Of a stretch of 64,000 bases of DNA, positions 30,115 to 37,897 are shown piece after piece. The DNA is from Mycobacteroides sp. CBMA 271 (lineage in GTDB: Bacteria; Actinomycetota; Actinomycetes; Mycobacteriales; Mycobacteriaceae). The stretch is from contig NZ_VTHB01000003.1 in NCBI RefSeq assembly GCF_009729205.1, forward strand, positions 310,001 through 374,000. The letters are read 5' to 3'. Made by a program: the position numbers and the translations under genes. Position 1 is the stretch's first letter. Each line of letters starts with the position of its first letter. The notes beneath the pieces are model-generated. The model made no database searches. It saw only the letters and a program-made list of their open reading frames with translations, and was not told the DNA's origin.

Positions 30115-30726
30115 GTGGCATTCGATATCGCGGTGTTCACCTCAGCTTTCATCACCCTGGTGGTCATCATGGATCCCCCGGGTGCGGTACCCGTGTTTCT
30201 GTCGCTGACGGGTCGGCTGCCCGCCGCGCAGCGACATCGCGCCGCCTGGCAGGCCCCGCTGGTATCGCTGACGGTCATTTCGATGTTCGCGATCGGCGGC
30301 CAGGCGATCTTGTCCTACCTACATATTGGTGTGCCCGCGCTGCAGGGCGCCGGCGGTCTGCTGCTCCTCATCACCGGCCTGTCGCTTTTGATGGGCGGCG
30401 CCACCAGTCAGAACGCCGACAGCGGGGTGAATGTGGCTCTGGTGCCGCTGGGCACCCCGTTGATGGCGGGGCCCGGAGCCATCGCGGCAACCATCATCGC
30501 GGTCCGCCAGGCCGAAGGTCAGTGGGGTACGTACCTGGCCATCGCTGCCGCGATCCTCTGCGTGCACCTGGTGCTCTATCTGACGCTGCGATTCTCGACG
30601 CTGCTCATCAGGGTGCTGCGTGAGGGCGGAATCATGCTGTTGGCCCGGGTGGCGGGTCTGTTACTGGCCGCTATTGCGGTGCAGATGATCGCCGAGTCGG
30701 TGCGCGGATTCGTGGCGGGCGCGTAA
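30115..30726 (+). CDS. MarC-family integral membrane protein
   Basis: A 203-residue protein with six hydrophobic segments and the MarC/UPF0056 signature: LVVIMDPPGAVPVFLSLTG near the N-terminus and LVPLGTPLMAGPGAIAATI in the middle. The family was named from multiple antibiotic resistance in E. coli but has no established transport function. GTG start at 30115. It stands just outside the biosynthetic operon; the 52-bp gap has no clear terminator, so read-through into it is possible. A GC-rich hairpin at 30774-30790 follows it. Confidence 0.9.
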   Translation: MAFDIAVFTSAFITLVVIMDPPGAVPVFLSLTGRLPAAQRHRAAWQAPLVSLTVISMFAIGGQAILSYLHIGVPALQGAGGLLLLITGLSLLMGGATSQNADSGVNVALVPLGTPLMAGPGAIAATIIAVRQAEGQWGTYLAIAAAILCVHLVLYLTLRFSTLLIRVLREGGIMLLARVAGLLLAAIAVQMIAESVRGFVAGA

Positions 30727-30773
30727 CGGTCGTTTCACACGGTGAAGCCATGACGGCGTGAGCCGTGCAGGCC

Positions 30774-30790
30774 GGGGGCCACTTGCCCCC
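30774..30790 (+). terminator. GC-rich hairpin after marC
   Basis: GGGGGC (30774-30779) and GCCCCC (30785-30790) form a perfect 6-bp stem with a 5-base loop, 48 bp after the marC stop and before the malic enzyme start. No U-tract follows. Confidence 0.45.
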
Positions 30791-30866
30791 AATTCGGGGT
30801 CGAGCCGGGCGAGGTTACTCGGGAGTCGGACTGTCCGGTAGCAGGCAGGACCAGTAGCCTGACGCG

Positions 30867-32030
30867 GTGACCGCATCCGACGTCGTCGTAACCGATGAAG
30901 AGATCTTCGAAGCACATATCGATGGAAAGCTGTCGGTAGAGCTCAAGTCGCCGCTGGATACCCAGCGTGCACTCTCGATCGCCTACACCCCCGGCGTAGC
31001 GCAGGTGTCGCGCGCCATCGCCGCTGATCCCAGCCTGGCCAAGAAGTACACCTGGGCGCATCGCCTGGTTGCGGTGGTCAGCGACGGCAGTGCGGTGCTG
31101 GGGCTCGGCGACATCGGCCCGTCGGCGTCACTGCCCGTCATGGAGGGCAAAAGTGCCCTGTTCAAGACCTTCGCGGGGCTCAATTCCATCCCGATCGTGC
31201 TCGACACCAAGGATCCCGACGAGATTGTTGAGACGCTGATCCGACTGCGCCCGACGTTCGGTGCCGTCAACCTGGAGGACATCTCGGCCCCACGTTGTTT
31301 CGAGATCGAACGCCGCGTCATCGAGGCGCTCGACTGTCCGGTGATGCACGACGACCAGCACGGCACCGCGATCGTGGTGCTGGCCGCGCTCATGGGCGCG
31401 TCACGAGTGTTGGGCCGCGACCAGAAGTCGCTCAAGGTCGTGATCTCCGGTGCGGGTGCGGCGGGCGTCGCGTGCGCCAATATCCTGCTGGCGGACGGCA
31501 TCACCGATGTCACCGTGTTGGATTCCAAGGGCATCGTGCACACCAGCCGCGACGATCTCAACGAGTTCAAGGCCGACCTTGCCGTGCGTACCAACCCGCG
31601 CGGTCTCGTCGGAGGGCAGGCCGAGGCATTGGCGGGAGCCGATGTGTTCCTGGGCGTTTCGGCCGGAAAGGTCGATGAATCGCTCATTGCGACCATGGCC
31701 GACCAAAGCATCGTCTTCGCGTGCTCCAACCCAGACCCCGAGATTCATCCGCATGTTGCCGCCAAGTACGCCGCCATCGTGGCGACCGGACGCAGCGACT
31801 TCCCGAACCAGATCAACAATGTGCTGGCCTTCCCCGGTGTGTTCCGGGGGGCGCTGGACGCCGAGGCCACCAAGATCACCGAACGGATGAAAGTGGCTGC
31901 AGCCGAGGCGATCTTCTCGGTTGTGGAACCGGACCTGGCGCCCAACAAGATTGTGCCCAGCCCGCTGGATCCGCGCGTCGGCCCTGCCGTGGCCGCGGCT
32001 GTCCAGGCTGTTGCCCACGAGATCGACTAA
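30867..32030 (+). CDS. NAD(P)-dependent malic enzyme
   Basis: A 387-residue short-form malic enzyme that decarboxylates malate to pyruvate. Recognisable segments are LSIAYTPGVAQVSR (tyrosine general acid), SDGSAVLGLGDIGP, EDISAPRCFEIE and DCPVMHDDQHGTAIV (metal and malate sites), then the Rossmann motif VISGAGAAGVACANILL and FACSNPDPEI. Length and motifs match the bacterial 400-residue enzymes rather than the long MaeB fused to phosphotransacetylase. M. tuberculosis lacks this gene at the equivalent position. GTG start at 30867. The lpqZ-like gene follows after four bases. Confidence 0.93.
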   Translation: MTASDVVVTDEEIFEAHIDGKLSVELKSPLDTQRALSIAYTPGVAQVSRAIAADPSLAKKYTWAHRLVAVVSDGSAVLGLGDIGPSASLPVMEGKSALFKTFAGLNSIPIVLDTKDPDEIVETLIRLRPTFGAVNLEDISAPRCFEIERRVIEALDCPVMHDDQHGTAIVVLAALMGASRVLGRDQKSLKVVISGAGAAGVACANILLADGITDVTVLDSKGIVHTSRDDLNEFKADLAVRTNPRGLVGGQAEALAGADVFLGVSAGKVDESLIATMADQSIVFACSNPDPEIHPHVAAKYAAIVATGRSDFPNQINNVLAFPGVFRGALDAEATKITERMKVAAAEAIFSVVEPDLAPNKIVPSPLDPRVGPAVAAAVQAVAHEID

Positions 32031-32034
32031 ACGT

Positions 32035-32892
32035 TTGACTTCTCGTGCAGGGGCGGCGGGGCTGCTGATTGCGGTAGCGGTGCTGTCCGGCTGCTCCGGA
32101 ACCCCTGGTCCTGCACCCTATTTGACGGTGGTGACCACCGCCGACCCGCAGCATCTGGTGCTCGCGCATATCTATGCGGCGGTGGTGAAGGCGACCGGTA
32201 TTGACACCAAGGTGCGGGAGAGTGTCGATCCGGTGGGAGAGTTAGACACCGGGATCGCGAGTGTGGCACCGGGATTCACCGGAGGAGTGTTGCGCCAGTT
32301 CGCGCCTCAGCAGCGGCCAAGCGGTGACGCGGAGGCCACCTACACGGCCATGATCGCGGCGCTACCTGCCGGCGTGGCCGCCGCCGACTACGGCACCGCC
32401 GAAGATCGCCCCGCCGTGGCCGTTCCGGCCACCGCGGTCAGTGTGTCGGCCAAGCCCACGCTGGCCGGTCTCGCGCGCCATTGCGATGAACTGGCGCATG
32501 CCGGCCAGGTGGGTCAGGGACCCGTGCCCATCGCGCGCATCGGCACCTGCCCGACGGGTAATCCGCGGCAATTCACTGGCACCGGAGAGCTTTTCGCGGC
32601 GCTCACCCGTGGAGATATCGCGGTTGCTTGGACGTCTACCGCCAATCCAGCCCTTCCCGCCGACGGAGTTACCGTGGTCGACGACGAGAAGGACTGGCTT
32701 CCGGCCAACAATGTGGTGCCGCTCTACCGGCGCAATGAGCTGTCCGAGCCGCAGGTGCTATCGCTCAATAAGGTTGCCGGCGAGCTGACCACCGGGGAGT
32801 TGGCGACGATGACGCGTGAAGTCTCCCGCGGTGGCGACCCCCGTCGCGTGGTGGACACCTGGCTGGGCGATCACCAGATCCTGCTGCGTTGA
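32035..32892 (+). CDS. lpqZ: LpqZ-like solute-binding lipoprotein
   Basis: A 285-residue lipoprotein, almost the same length as LpqZ (Rv1244). The signal peptide AGLLIAVAVLSGC ends with the lipobox LSGC. The remainder resembles OpuAC-type binding proteins of glycine-betaine transporters: AHIYAAVVKATGIDTKVRE and LTRGDIAVAWTSTANP. No ABC permease is adjacent, so it may be an orphan binding protein. The frame is open far upstream over the malic enzyme; a TTG at 32035 directly before the signal peptide is the most sensible start, though its ribosome site is weak. It ends before a strong hairpin. Confidence 0.85.
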   Translation: MTSRAGAAGLLIAVAVLSGCSGTPGPAPYLTVVTTADPQHLVLAHIYAAVVKATGIDTKVRESVDPVGELDTGIASVAPGFTGGVLRQFAPQQRPSGDAEATYTAMIAALPAGVAAADYGTAEDRPAVAVPATAVSVSAKPTLAGLARHCDELAHAGQVGQGPVPIARIGTCPTGNPRQFTGTGELFAALTRGDIAVAWTSTANPALPADGVTVVDDEKDWLPANNVVPLYRRNELSEPQVLSLNKVAGELTTGELATMTREVSRGGDPRRVVDTWLGDHQILLR

Positions 32893-32908
32893 CGCCGTTA
32901 GGTCTGTG

Positions 32909-32933
32909 TTCCTGCTGAGTTACTCAGCAGGAA
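32909..32933. terminator. perfect hairpin between convergent lpqZ and small secreted protein gene
   Basis: TTCCTGCTGAGT-t-ACTCAGCAGGAA is a 12-bp perfect inverted repeat (32909-32933), and TAGGTC/GACCTA outside it extends the stem. The left-pointing small gene ends inside it: its last codons and TAA form one arm. Confidence 0.65.
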
Positions 32934-33135
32934 GTGCTGGACCTACGAGGGGATGCCCGGAGATGTGGGCCAGATCGACGCTGTGGACACTCCGCGGCAG
33001 GAAATCGGCGGTATCCAAGTTGGGCCCGGTCTGATCATCGGGCTCGGCGAATGCCGGCGCAGCGGCGAAGGCCATAATCCCGCCGGCGAGTGCGGCGACG
33101 GCAATGCCCGAAGTGATGCGGCTGATGGTGCTCAT
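32920..33135 (-). CDS. small secreted protein with signal peptide
   Basis: A 71-residue protein. The first 30 residues are a clear Sec signal peptide (SRITSGIAVAALAGG, then AFAAAPAFA before EPDD), leaving a mature peptide of about 41 residues with no cysteines. GGAGGGG sits seven bases before the ATG at 33135, so translation is well supported. I do not recognise the mature part. Small secreted proteins of this kind are common in mycobacteria. The coding end overlaps a convergent terminator hairpin. Confidence 0.75.
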   Translation of the reverse strand: MSTISRITSGIAVAALAGGIMAFAAAPAFAEPDDQTGPNLDTADFLPRSVHSVDLAHISGHPLVGPALPAE

Positions 33136-33301
33136 GATGTTCCCCTCCGTGGATGGTGCTCTGGTGGCGTGCGCGTGCAGCGGACGCCACCTTCCATTTG
33201 ACCTGATGACTCTGTGAATTCAGTAAAAGTTCGGCTTGGAACTGGATCCGAGCACACCCCTCGACGCTCAATCGTGACTTGACCTGGCTATTTTGCGCGT
33301 G

Positions 33302-33319
33302 ATAGTCACATCTGACTAT
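33302..33319. promoter_or_regulatory. inverted repeat overlapping the start of hydrolase 1
   Basis: ATAGTC (33302-33307) and GACTAT (33314-33319) are perfect inverted 6-mers with a 6-base spacer; the ATG at 33318 lies in the right arm. No Shine-Dalgarno sequence is visible, so the message may be leaderless and the repeat an operator over the start point. Confidence 0.4.
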
Positions 33320-34589
33320 GGCGATCCCACTAGGCCCCAATGTTGCGGCCACTGCACCTGCACGTATCGGCGAGCTTTACCCGGATGACCAGCCGGGATT
33401 GCGGCTGCCGTATGGGGTCGAGGGCTGGGCGCGGCCCGAGCTCGCGCCTGTTGTCCGGACCTTCGAGTGGATGTTCACGAAGTATCGCCTGGGTGGCGGT
33501 GGGCTGAGTGTCTATGTGGACGGCGAACCCGCGTTGGACATCTGGGCGGGTGCGGCTGCCGCCGGGCAGGGCTGGACCCGCGATACCGGAGCGCTCGTCT
33601 TTTCGGCGTCGAAGGGCATCGCCGCTACCGTCATTCACCGCCTGGTAGACCGTGGCCTGCTCGCCTACGACGCCCCGGTCGCGCGGTACTGGCCCGAATT
33701 CGGTGCCAACGGCAAGTCGTCGATCACCGTGCGGCAGGTGCTGGATCACCGCGCCGGACTTTCCCGCCTGGACGGAATCGTCTGCCATGCAGAGGAAATC
33801 GTCGATCACGAGCTGATGGAACAGCGCCTGGCCGCGGCGCCCGTCGACAAGTTCTACGGCAAGCGGGCGTACCACGCGCTCACCTTCGGCTGGCTGCTTG
33901 CGGGTATGGCGCGTGCGGTCACCGGGCAGGACATGCGTGAGCTGTTTCGTACCGAAATCGCCGAACCGCTTGGGGTGGAAGGGATTCACCTGGGTCGCCC
34001 GCCGCGCACCTCGCCGACCAAGGCTGCATCGATGTATCCGTTCCTGGAATCTGTTGTGAGCAAGCCTCTGGTGGGCCGGGTGCTGCCGACGGTCATCCGT
34101 GCCATTGACCGCCTCCCCGGTTTCGAAGGCGCCATTGGGACGATGTACGAGCCTGGAATGGAGCGGATCCTCGCCGATGACGGCACCTTGAACTCAGCGC
34201 TGTACGACATGCAGGCGCCCGCCGCCAACGCGGTGGCCACGGCGTCCTCGCTCGCCAAGATGTACGCGGCCCTCGCCGGCGGCGGCACCGTCGACGGGCG
34301 CGAGTTCCTTTCGGAGGAAACCGTTGCCGGACTGTCTCGTAAACCCAATCTGGCCATCGATCACACCATCGTGTTCCCCATGGGAATGCACCTCGGATAC
34401 ATGTCGCTGCCGATGAGAGGTTTCCGCAGCGGGTTCGGCCATATCGGACTTGGCGGTTCGATGGGATGGGCTGATCCCAAGCGCCGGATCTCGGTCGGCT
34501 TCACCCATAACCGGCTACCCATGACGATGGCACTCGACCAGATCTCGTTCGCGTTCCTGTGGCCGCAGATCGTCAAGGCCGTCGGCTGA
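33318..34589 (+). CDS. beta-lactamase-family serine hydrolase (copy 1)
   Basis: A 423-residue penicillin-binding-protein-like esterase of the class C beta-lactamase / family VIII esterase fold. The nucleophile motif SxxK is Ser96-Ala-Ser-Lys99 (VFSASKG), and the catalytic tyrosine region is AYHALTFGWL. The glycine-rich end GFGHIGLGGSMGWADP replaces the usual KTG-like motif. No signal peptide, so it is probably a cytosolic esterase or lipase (LipL/LipD-like) rather than an antibiotic-degrading enzyme. A second, closely similar gene follows after 70 bp, evidently a tandem duplication. Confidence 0.9.
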   Translation: MAIPLGPNVAATAPARIGELYPDDQPGLRLPYGVEGWARPELAPVVRTFEWMFTKYRLGGGGLSVYVDGEPALDIWAGAAAAGQGWTRDTGALVFSASKGIAATVIHRLVDRGLLAYDAPVARYWPEFGANGKSSITVRQVLDHRAGLSRLDGIVCHAEEIVDHELMEQRLAAAPVDKFYGKRAYHALTFGWLLAGMARAVTGQDMRELFRTEIAEPLGVEGIHLGRPPRTSPTKAASMYPFLESVVSKPLVGRVLPTVIRAIDRLPGFEGAIGTMYEPGMERILADDGTLNSALYDMQAPAANAVATASSLAKMYAALAGGGTVDGREFLSEETVAGLSRKPNLAIDHTIVFPMGMHLGYMSLPMRGFRSGFGHIGLGGSMGWADPKRRISVGFTHNRLPMTMALDQISFAFLWPQIVKAVG

Positions 34590-34637
34590 GGGTGCGCGTG
34601 TCCTGACATTGCTGCGGACACCCTTGTCTTAACGTCA

Positions 34638-34650
34638 AGTACCTGGTACT
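34638..34650. promoter_or_regulatory. 13-bp palindrome before hydrolase 2
   Basis: AGTACC-t-GGTACT is a perfect palindrome nine bases before the ATG at 34660. Just upstream, GTGTCC and GGACAC form a hairpin that may end the message of hydrolase 1. Operator candidate, by eye. Confidence 0.35.
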
Positions 34651-34659
34651 CAGTGTTAC

Positions 34660-35931
34660 ATGGCACAACCGCACGGCCTTGATGACGGGGCCGCAGAACC
34701 GTCACCTTCGCAGTTCGCCTACCCGCCGCTGGAACGCGGTATGGAGCTGCCTGCGGGGGTGCATGGGTGGGCTCGCCCCGAGTTCCGGGGAGTCGTTCGG
34801 GTCTTCGCGCTCGCCTTCACCCGATACCGCGTCGGGGGCGGCGGTATCTGCGTGTACATGGATGGAGAACCCGTACTCGATCTGTGGGCGGGTACGGCGC
34901 AGAAGGGCCACGAGTGGACTCGTGACACTGCCGGGAACATCTTCTCGGCGTCCAAGGGGGTCACCGCGACGATCATCCATCGACTGGTGGATCGCGGGCT
35001 GCTCGAGTACCACCAACCGGTCGCACGATATTGGCCCGAGTTCGCGGCCAACGGTAAGGGCGCGATCACGGTCGACGAGATCCTGTCACACACCGCGGGT
35101 CTGTCGCGGCTGACGGGTGTGGCGCACAACTATGAGGAGATGTTCGATCCGGACCTGATGGCGGATCGGCTTGCCGCCGCACCCGTCGACAGATATTTCG
35201 GGAAGCCCGCCTATCACGCGCTGTCCATCGGCTGGCTGATGGGACGGCTCGCCAAGGCCGTCACCGGCAAGGATCTGGAGGAGCTGTATCGCACCGAGCT
35301 GGCTGAGACGCTCGGGGTTGACGGCATCTACCTGGGGCGCCCGCCTGCTGACGCGCCCTCCGAGTCTGCCGCGCTCACACCGTATTTGGATCGTGTCGCG
35401 CGGACCGGGTTCATTCGCCGCACCGCCCCGCCCGTCATGGGGATGTTGGACAAGATCCCCGGGGTTAAGGGTGCGGCGTCAACGCTGTATCAGCCCGGTG
35501 CGGAAATGCTGTTGGCCGATGACGGACACGCGAGCGCCGCGGTGATGGATCTGCGCTGCGGTGCGGGTAGCGGCTGTTGTACCGCACCGGCGCTGGCCAA
35601 GCTGTACTCCGCGCTGGCCGGTGACGGCAGCGTCGGTGGAATACGCCTGCTTTCACCGGAAGTCACCAAGGGGCTGGGGCGCAAGAACAGCTACCGGATC
35701 GATCATTCGTTGGGACTTCCCATGGGTTGGCATCGCGGCTACCACTCACTGCCGATTCCCGTCATCGGTGGTGGCTTCGGGCATATCGGTCTGGGCGGTT
35801 CCTTCGGTTGGGCCGATCAGAAACGCAAGATCTCCGTGGCCGTGGTGCACAACCGGCTTCCCAGCACGATGGTCTTCGATCAGACCATCATCGGTACCTT
35901 CTTGCCGTCGATTGTCCGCGCGGCGCGGTAA
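34660..35931 (+). CDS. beta-lactamase-family serine hydrolase (copy 2)
   Basis: A 423-residue paralogue of the preceding gene, the same length and aligned throughout: GWARPEFRGVVR, IFSASKG (SxxK nucleophile), ARYWPEFAANGKGAITV, AYHALSIGWLMG and GFGHIGLGGSFGWAD. Differences are concentrated around residues 200-310, including an unusual cysteine pair (AGSGCCTAPALAK), which may alter the substrate pocket. No signal peptide. Same probable activity as copy 1, an esterase on short or medium acyl esters. The ATG at 34660 is preceded by a palindrome but no strong ribosome site. The gene ends before the long palindrome at 35941. Confidence 0.9.
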   Translation: MAQPHGLDDGAAEPSPSQFAYPPLERGMELPAGVHGWARPEFRGVVRVFALAFTRYRVGGGGICVYMDGEPVLDLWAGTAQKGHEWTRDTAGNIFSASKGVTATIIHRLVDRGLLEYHQPVARYWPEFAANGKGAITVDEILSHTAGLSRLTGVAHNYEEMFDPDLMADRLAAAPVDRYFGKPAYHALSIGWLMGRLAKAVTGKDLEELYRTELAETLGVDGIYLGRPPADAPSESAALTPYLDRVARTGFIRRTAPPVMGMLDKIPGVKGAASTLYQPGAEMLLADDGHASAAVMDLRCGAGSGCCTAPALAKLYSALAGDGSVGGIRLLSPEVTKGLGRKNSYRIDHSLGLPMGWHRGYHSLPIPVIGGGFGHIGLGGSFGWADQKRKISVAVVHNRLPSTMVFDQTIIGTFLPSIVRAAR

Positions 35932-35940
35932 CTCTCATTG

Positions 35941-36000
35941 CCGAGTAGACGCTTCTTACACGCGCATGCCGGGGATTTCGTGCAAGAAGCGACTACTCGG
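35941..36000. terminator. 22-bp-arm palindrome between convergent genes
   Basis: CCGAGTAGACGCTTCTTACACG is matched by an inverted copy at 35979-36000 with two mismatches in 22; the loop is 16 bases (35963-35978). It fills the gap between the convergent hydrolase 2 and SDR stops and so can act in both directions. The longest and best paired of the four CCGAGT-ended elements in this window. Confidence 0.65.
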
Positions 36001-36014
36001 TGTGAAGGAGTGGG

Positions 36015-36848
36015 CTACTTCCCGGGCTTGGGCAGGACAAACCGGGTGACCAGCGAGAAAATATCCTCGTAGCGGGCACCGGTGACGCGCACCAGGAGAT
36101 CGAGAACCTTGGCGTCGGCTCCGACGAGTACACGCGGCTTCTTCTTGCGGACCGCTGTCATGATGATGCGGGCTGCCGCCTCGGGGCTGGTGTGCGCCAG
36201 GTACTTGTCGAACATCGCCGCCATTTGCTTCTGGTTGTAGCCCTCGGCGGTGGTGGAGTTGCGTGCGATGGCGGTCTTGATGCCGCCGGGGTGCACGCAG
36301 GTGACGGCGACGGGCTTTTTGCCGATGATCATCTCCTGGCGCAGCGATTCGGTGAACCCGCGCACCGCGAATTTGGCTGCGTTATAAGCGCTTTGGCCGG
36401 GCATGGCCAGCACGCCGAACAGGCTGGAGACGTTGACGACGTGACCGTCGCCGGAGGCGATCAGGTGCGGCAGGAAGGCCTTGGTGCCGTTGACCACGCC
36501 CCAGAAGTCGACATCGATAATCCGCTCGATGTCCTTGAACTGGCTTTCCTCCACCTCGCCCTGGAAGGCGATACCGGCGTTGTTGTAGATCTGGTTGACC
36601 TTGCCGAAGTGGTCCTTGATGGCATCGGCGTAGAGCAGGAAGGCTTCGCGCTCAACGACATTGAGGCGATCGGCGCGCACCTCGGCACCCAGTGCCTTGA
36701 CCTGGCGTTCGGTCTCGGCCAATCCTTCGGCGTCGACGTCACTGATGGCCACCTTGGCGCCGGAGCGGGCCAGCTCGACGGCCAATGCGCGTCCGATACC
36801 GGAACCCGCGCCTGTGACCACGGCGACCTTGCCGCTGAAGCCTTCCAT
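36015..36848 (-). CDS. short-chain dehydrogenase/reductase (copy 1)
   Basis: A 277-residue classical SDR oxidoreductase using NAD(P)H. The cofactor motif is TGAGSGIG (12-19), NNAG is at 89-92, and the catalytic residues are Ser141 or Ser142, Tyr155 and Lys159 (YNAAK). Its C-terminal tail (AAAARIIMTAVRKKKPRVLVG) is typical of the Rv1245c-like group. AAGGAGG stands seven bases before the ATG at 36848, a very strong ribosome site. The next gene upstream is a near-copy. Substrate unknown; relatives act on lipids, steroids and alcohols. Confidence 0.92.
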   Translation of the reverse strand: MEGFSGKVAVVTGAGSGIGRALAVELARSGAKVAISDVDAEGLAETERQVKALGAEVRADRLNVVEREAFLLYADAIKDHFGKVNQIYNNAGIAFQGEVEESQFKDIERIIDVDFWGVVNGTKAFLPHLIASGDGHVVNVSSLFGVLAMPGQSAYNAAKFAVRGFTESLRQEMIIGKKPVAVTCVHPGGIKTAIARNSTTAEGYNQKQMAAMFDKYLAHTSPEAAARIIMTAVRKKKPRVLVGADAKVLDLLVRVTGARYEDIFSLVTRFVLPKPGK

Positions 36849-36893
36849 GTGTGCCTCCTTGTTATACCTGTGTCTAGTAGTGAGCGTACTGGG

Positions 36894-37724
36894 TCAGCTG
36901 GATCGTTTGGGCATCAGGAACCGCTCGCCGAGGAGGAAGAGGTCCTGGTAGCGGGCGCCCGTCAGCCGAACCGCGACGTCGATCACCTTGGCGTCGGGTC
37001 CGACCAGTACTCGCGGCTTCTTCTTGCGGACGGCGGTCATGATGATCCGGGCCGCCGCCTGCGGGCTGGTTCGAGCCAGCTTGTCGAACAACTTCGAGAA
37101 CTCGGCGTGGTCATACCCTTCGGCCATCGTGGCATTGCGGGCCACATTGGTCTTGATGCCGCCGGGGTGCACGCAGGTGACGGCGACGGGCTTTTTGCCC
37201 ACGATCATCTCCTGGCGCAGCGATTCGGTGAACCCGCGCACCGCGAATTTTGCTGCGTTGTAAGCACTTTGACCTGGGCATGCCATCACACCGAAGATGC
37301 TGGAGACGTTGATGACGTGACCGTCGCCGGAGGAGATCAGGTGCGGTAGGAAGGCCTTGGTGCCGTTGACGACACCCCAGAAGTCGACATCGATGATCCG
37401 TTCGATGTCCTTGAACTCGCTGATCTCGACGTCGCCGTGGAAGTCGATGCCGGCGTTGTTATATATCTGGTTGACCTTGCCGAAATGTTCCTTGACGGTA
37501 TCGGCGTAGAGCAGGAAGGCTTCGCGCTCAGCCACATTGAGGCGATCGGCGCGCACCTCGGCGCCCAGCGCCTTGACCTGGCGTTCGGTCTCGGCCAATC
37601 CTTCGGTGTCGATATCGCTGATGGCCACCTTGGCGCCGGAGCGGGCCAGCTCGACGGCCAGAGCCCGCCCGATACCCGAACCCGCGCCGGTAACCACCGC
37701 GACCTTGCCGCTGAAGCCCTCCAT
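36894..37724 (-). CDS. short-chain dehydrogenase/reductase (copy 2)
   Basis: A 276-residue SDR closely similar to the neighbouring copy along its whole length, with identical first 37 residues and identical catalytic stretch SAYNAAKFAVRGFTESLRQE. The two differ mainly at residues 93-105, 200-220 and the last 40, the substrate loop and C-terminus. CAGGAG precedes the ATG at 37724. Both copies point the same way, 45 bp apart, and are likely cotranscribed. M. tuberculosis has a single gene (Rv1245c) at this place, so the duplication is probably lineage-specific and recent. Confidence 0.92.
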   Translation of the reverse strand: MEGFSGKVAVVTGAGSGIGRALAVELARSGAKVAISDIDTEGLAETERQVKALGAEVRADRLNVAEREAFLLYADTVKEHFGKVNQIYNNAGIDFHGDVEISEFKDIERIIDVDFWGVVNGTKAFLPHLISSGDGHVINVSSIFGVMACPGQSAYNAAKFAVRGFTESLRQEMIVGKKPVAVTCVHPGGIKTNVARNATMAEGYDHAEFSKLFDKLARTSPQAAARIIMTAVRKKKPRVLVGPDAKVIDVAVRLTGARYQDLFLLGERFLMPKRSS

Positions 37725-37897
37725 TGGGCACTCCTGACCATTTACGTTGTGAGGCTGACGTCAATGAGTGAGAGTAATGGATGACCTGCGGACGGGTGAG
37801 GGCTCATCATCCGTTCGGGTGGATCTGGCGCCTTACCCCGTCATTCGTGTCATCACGTTTCACGGCTAAGTGCCGTTCGCCTATTCCTTGCGCCCAC

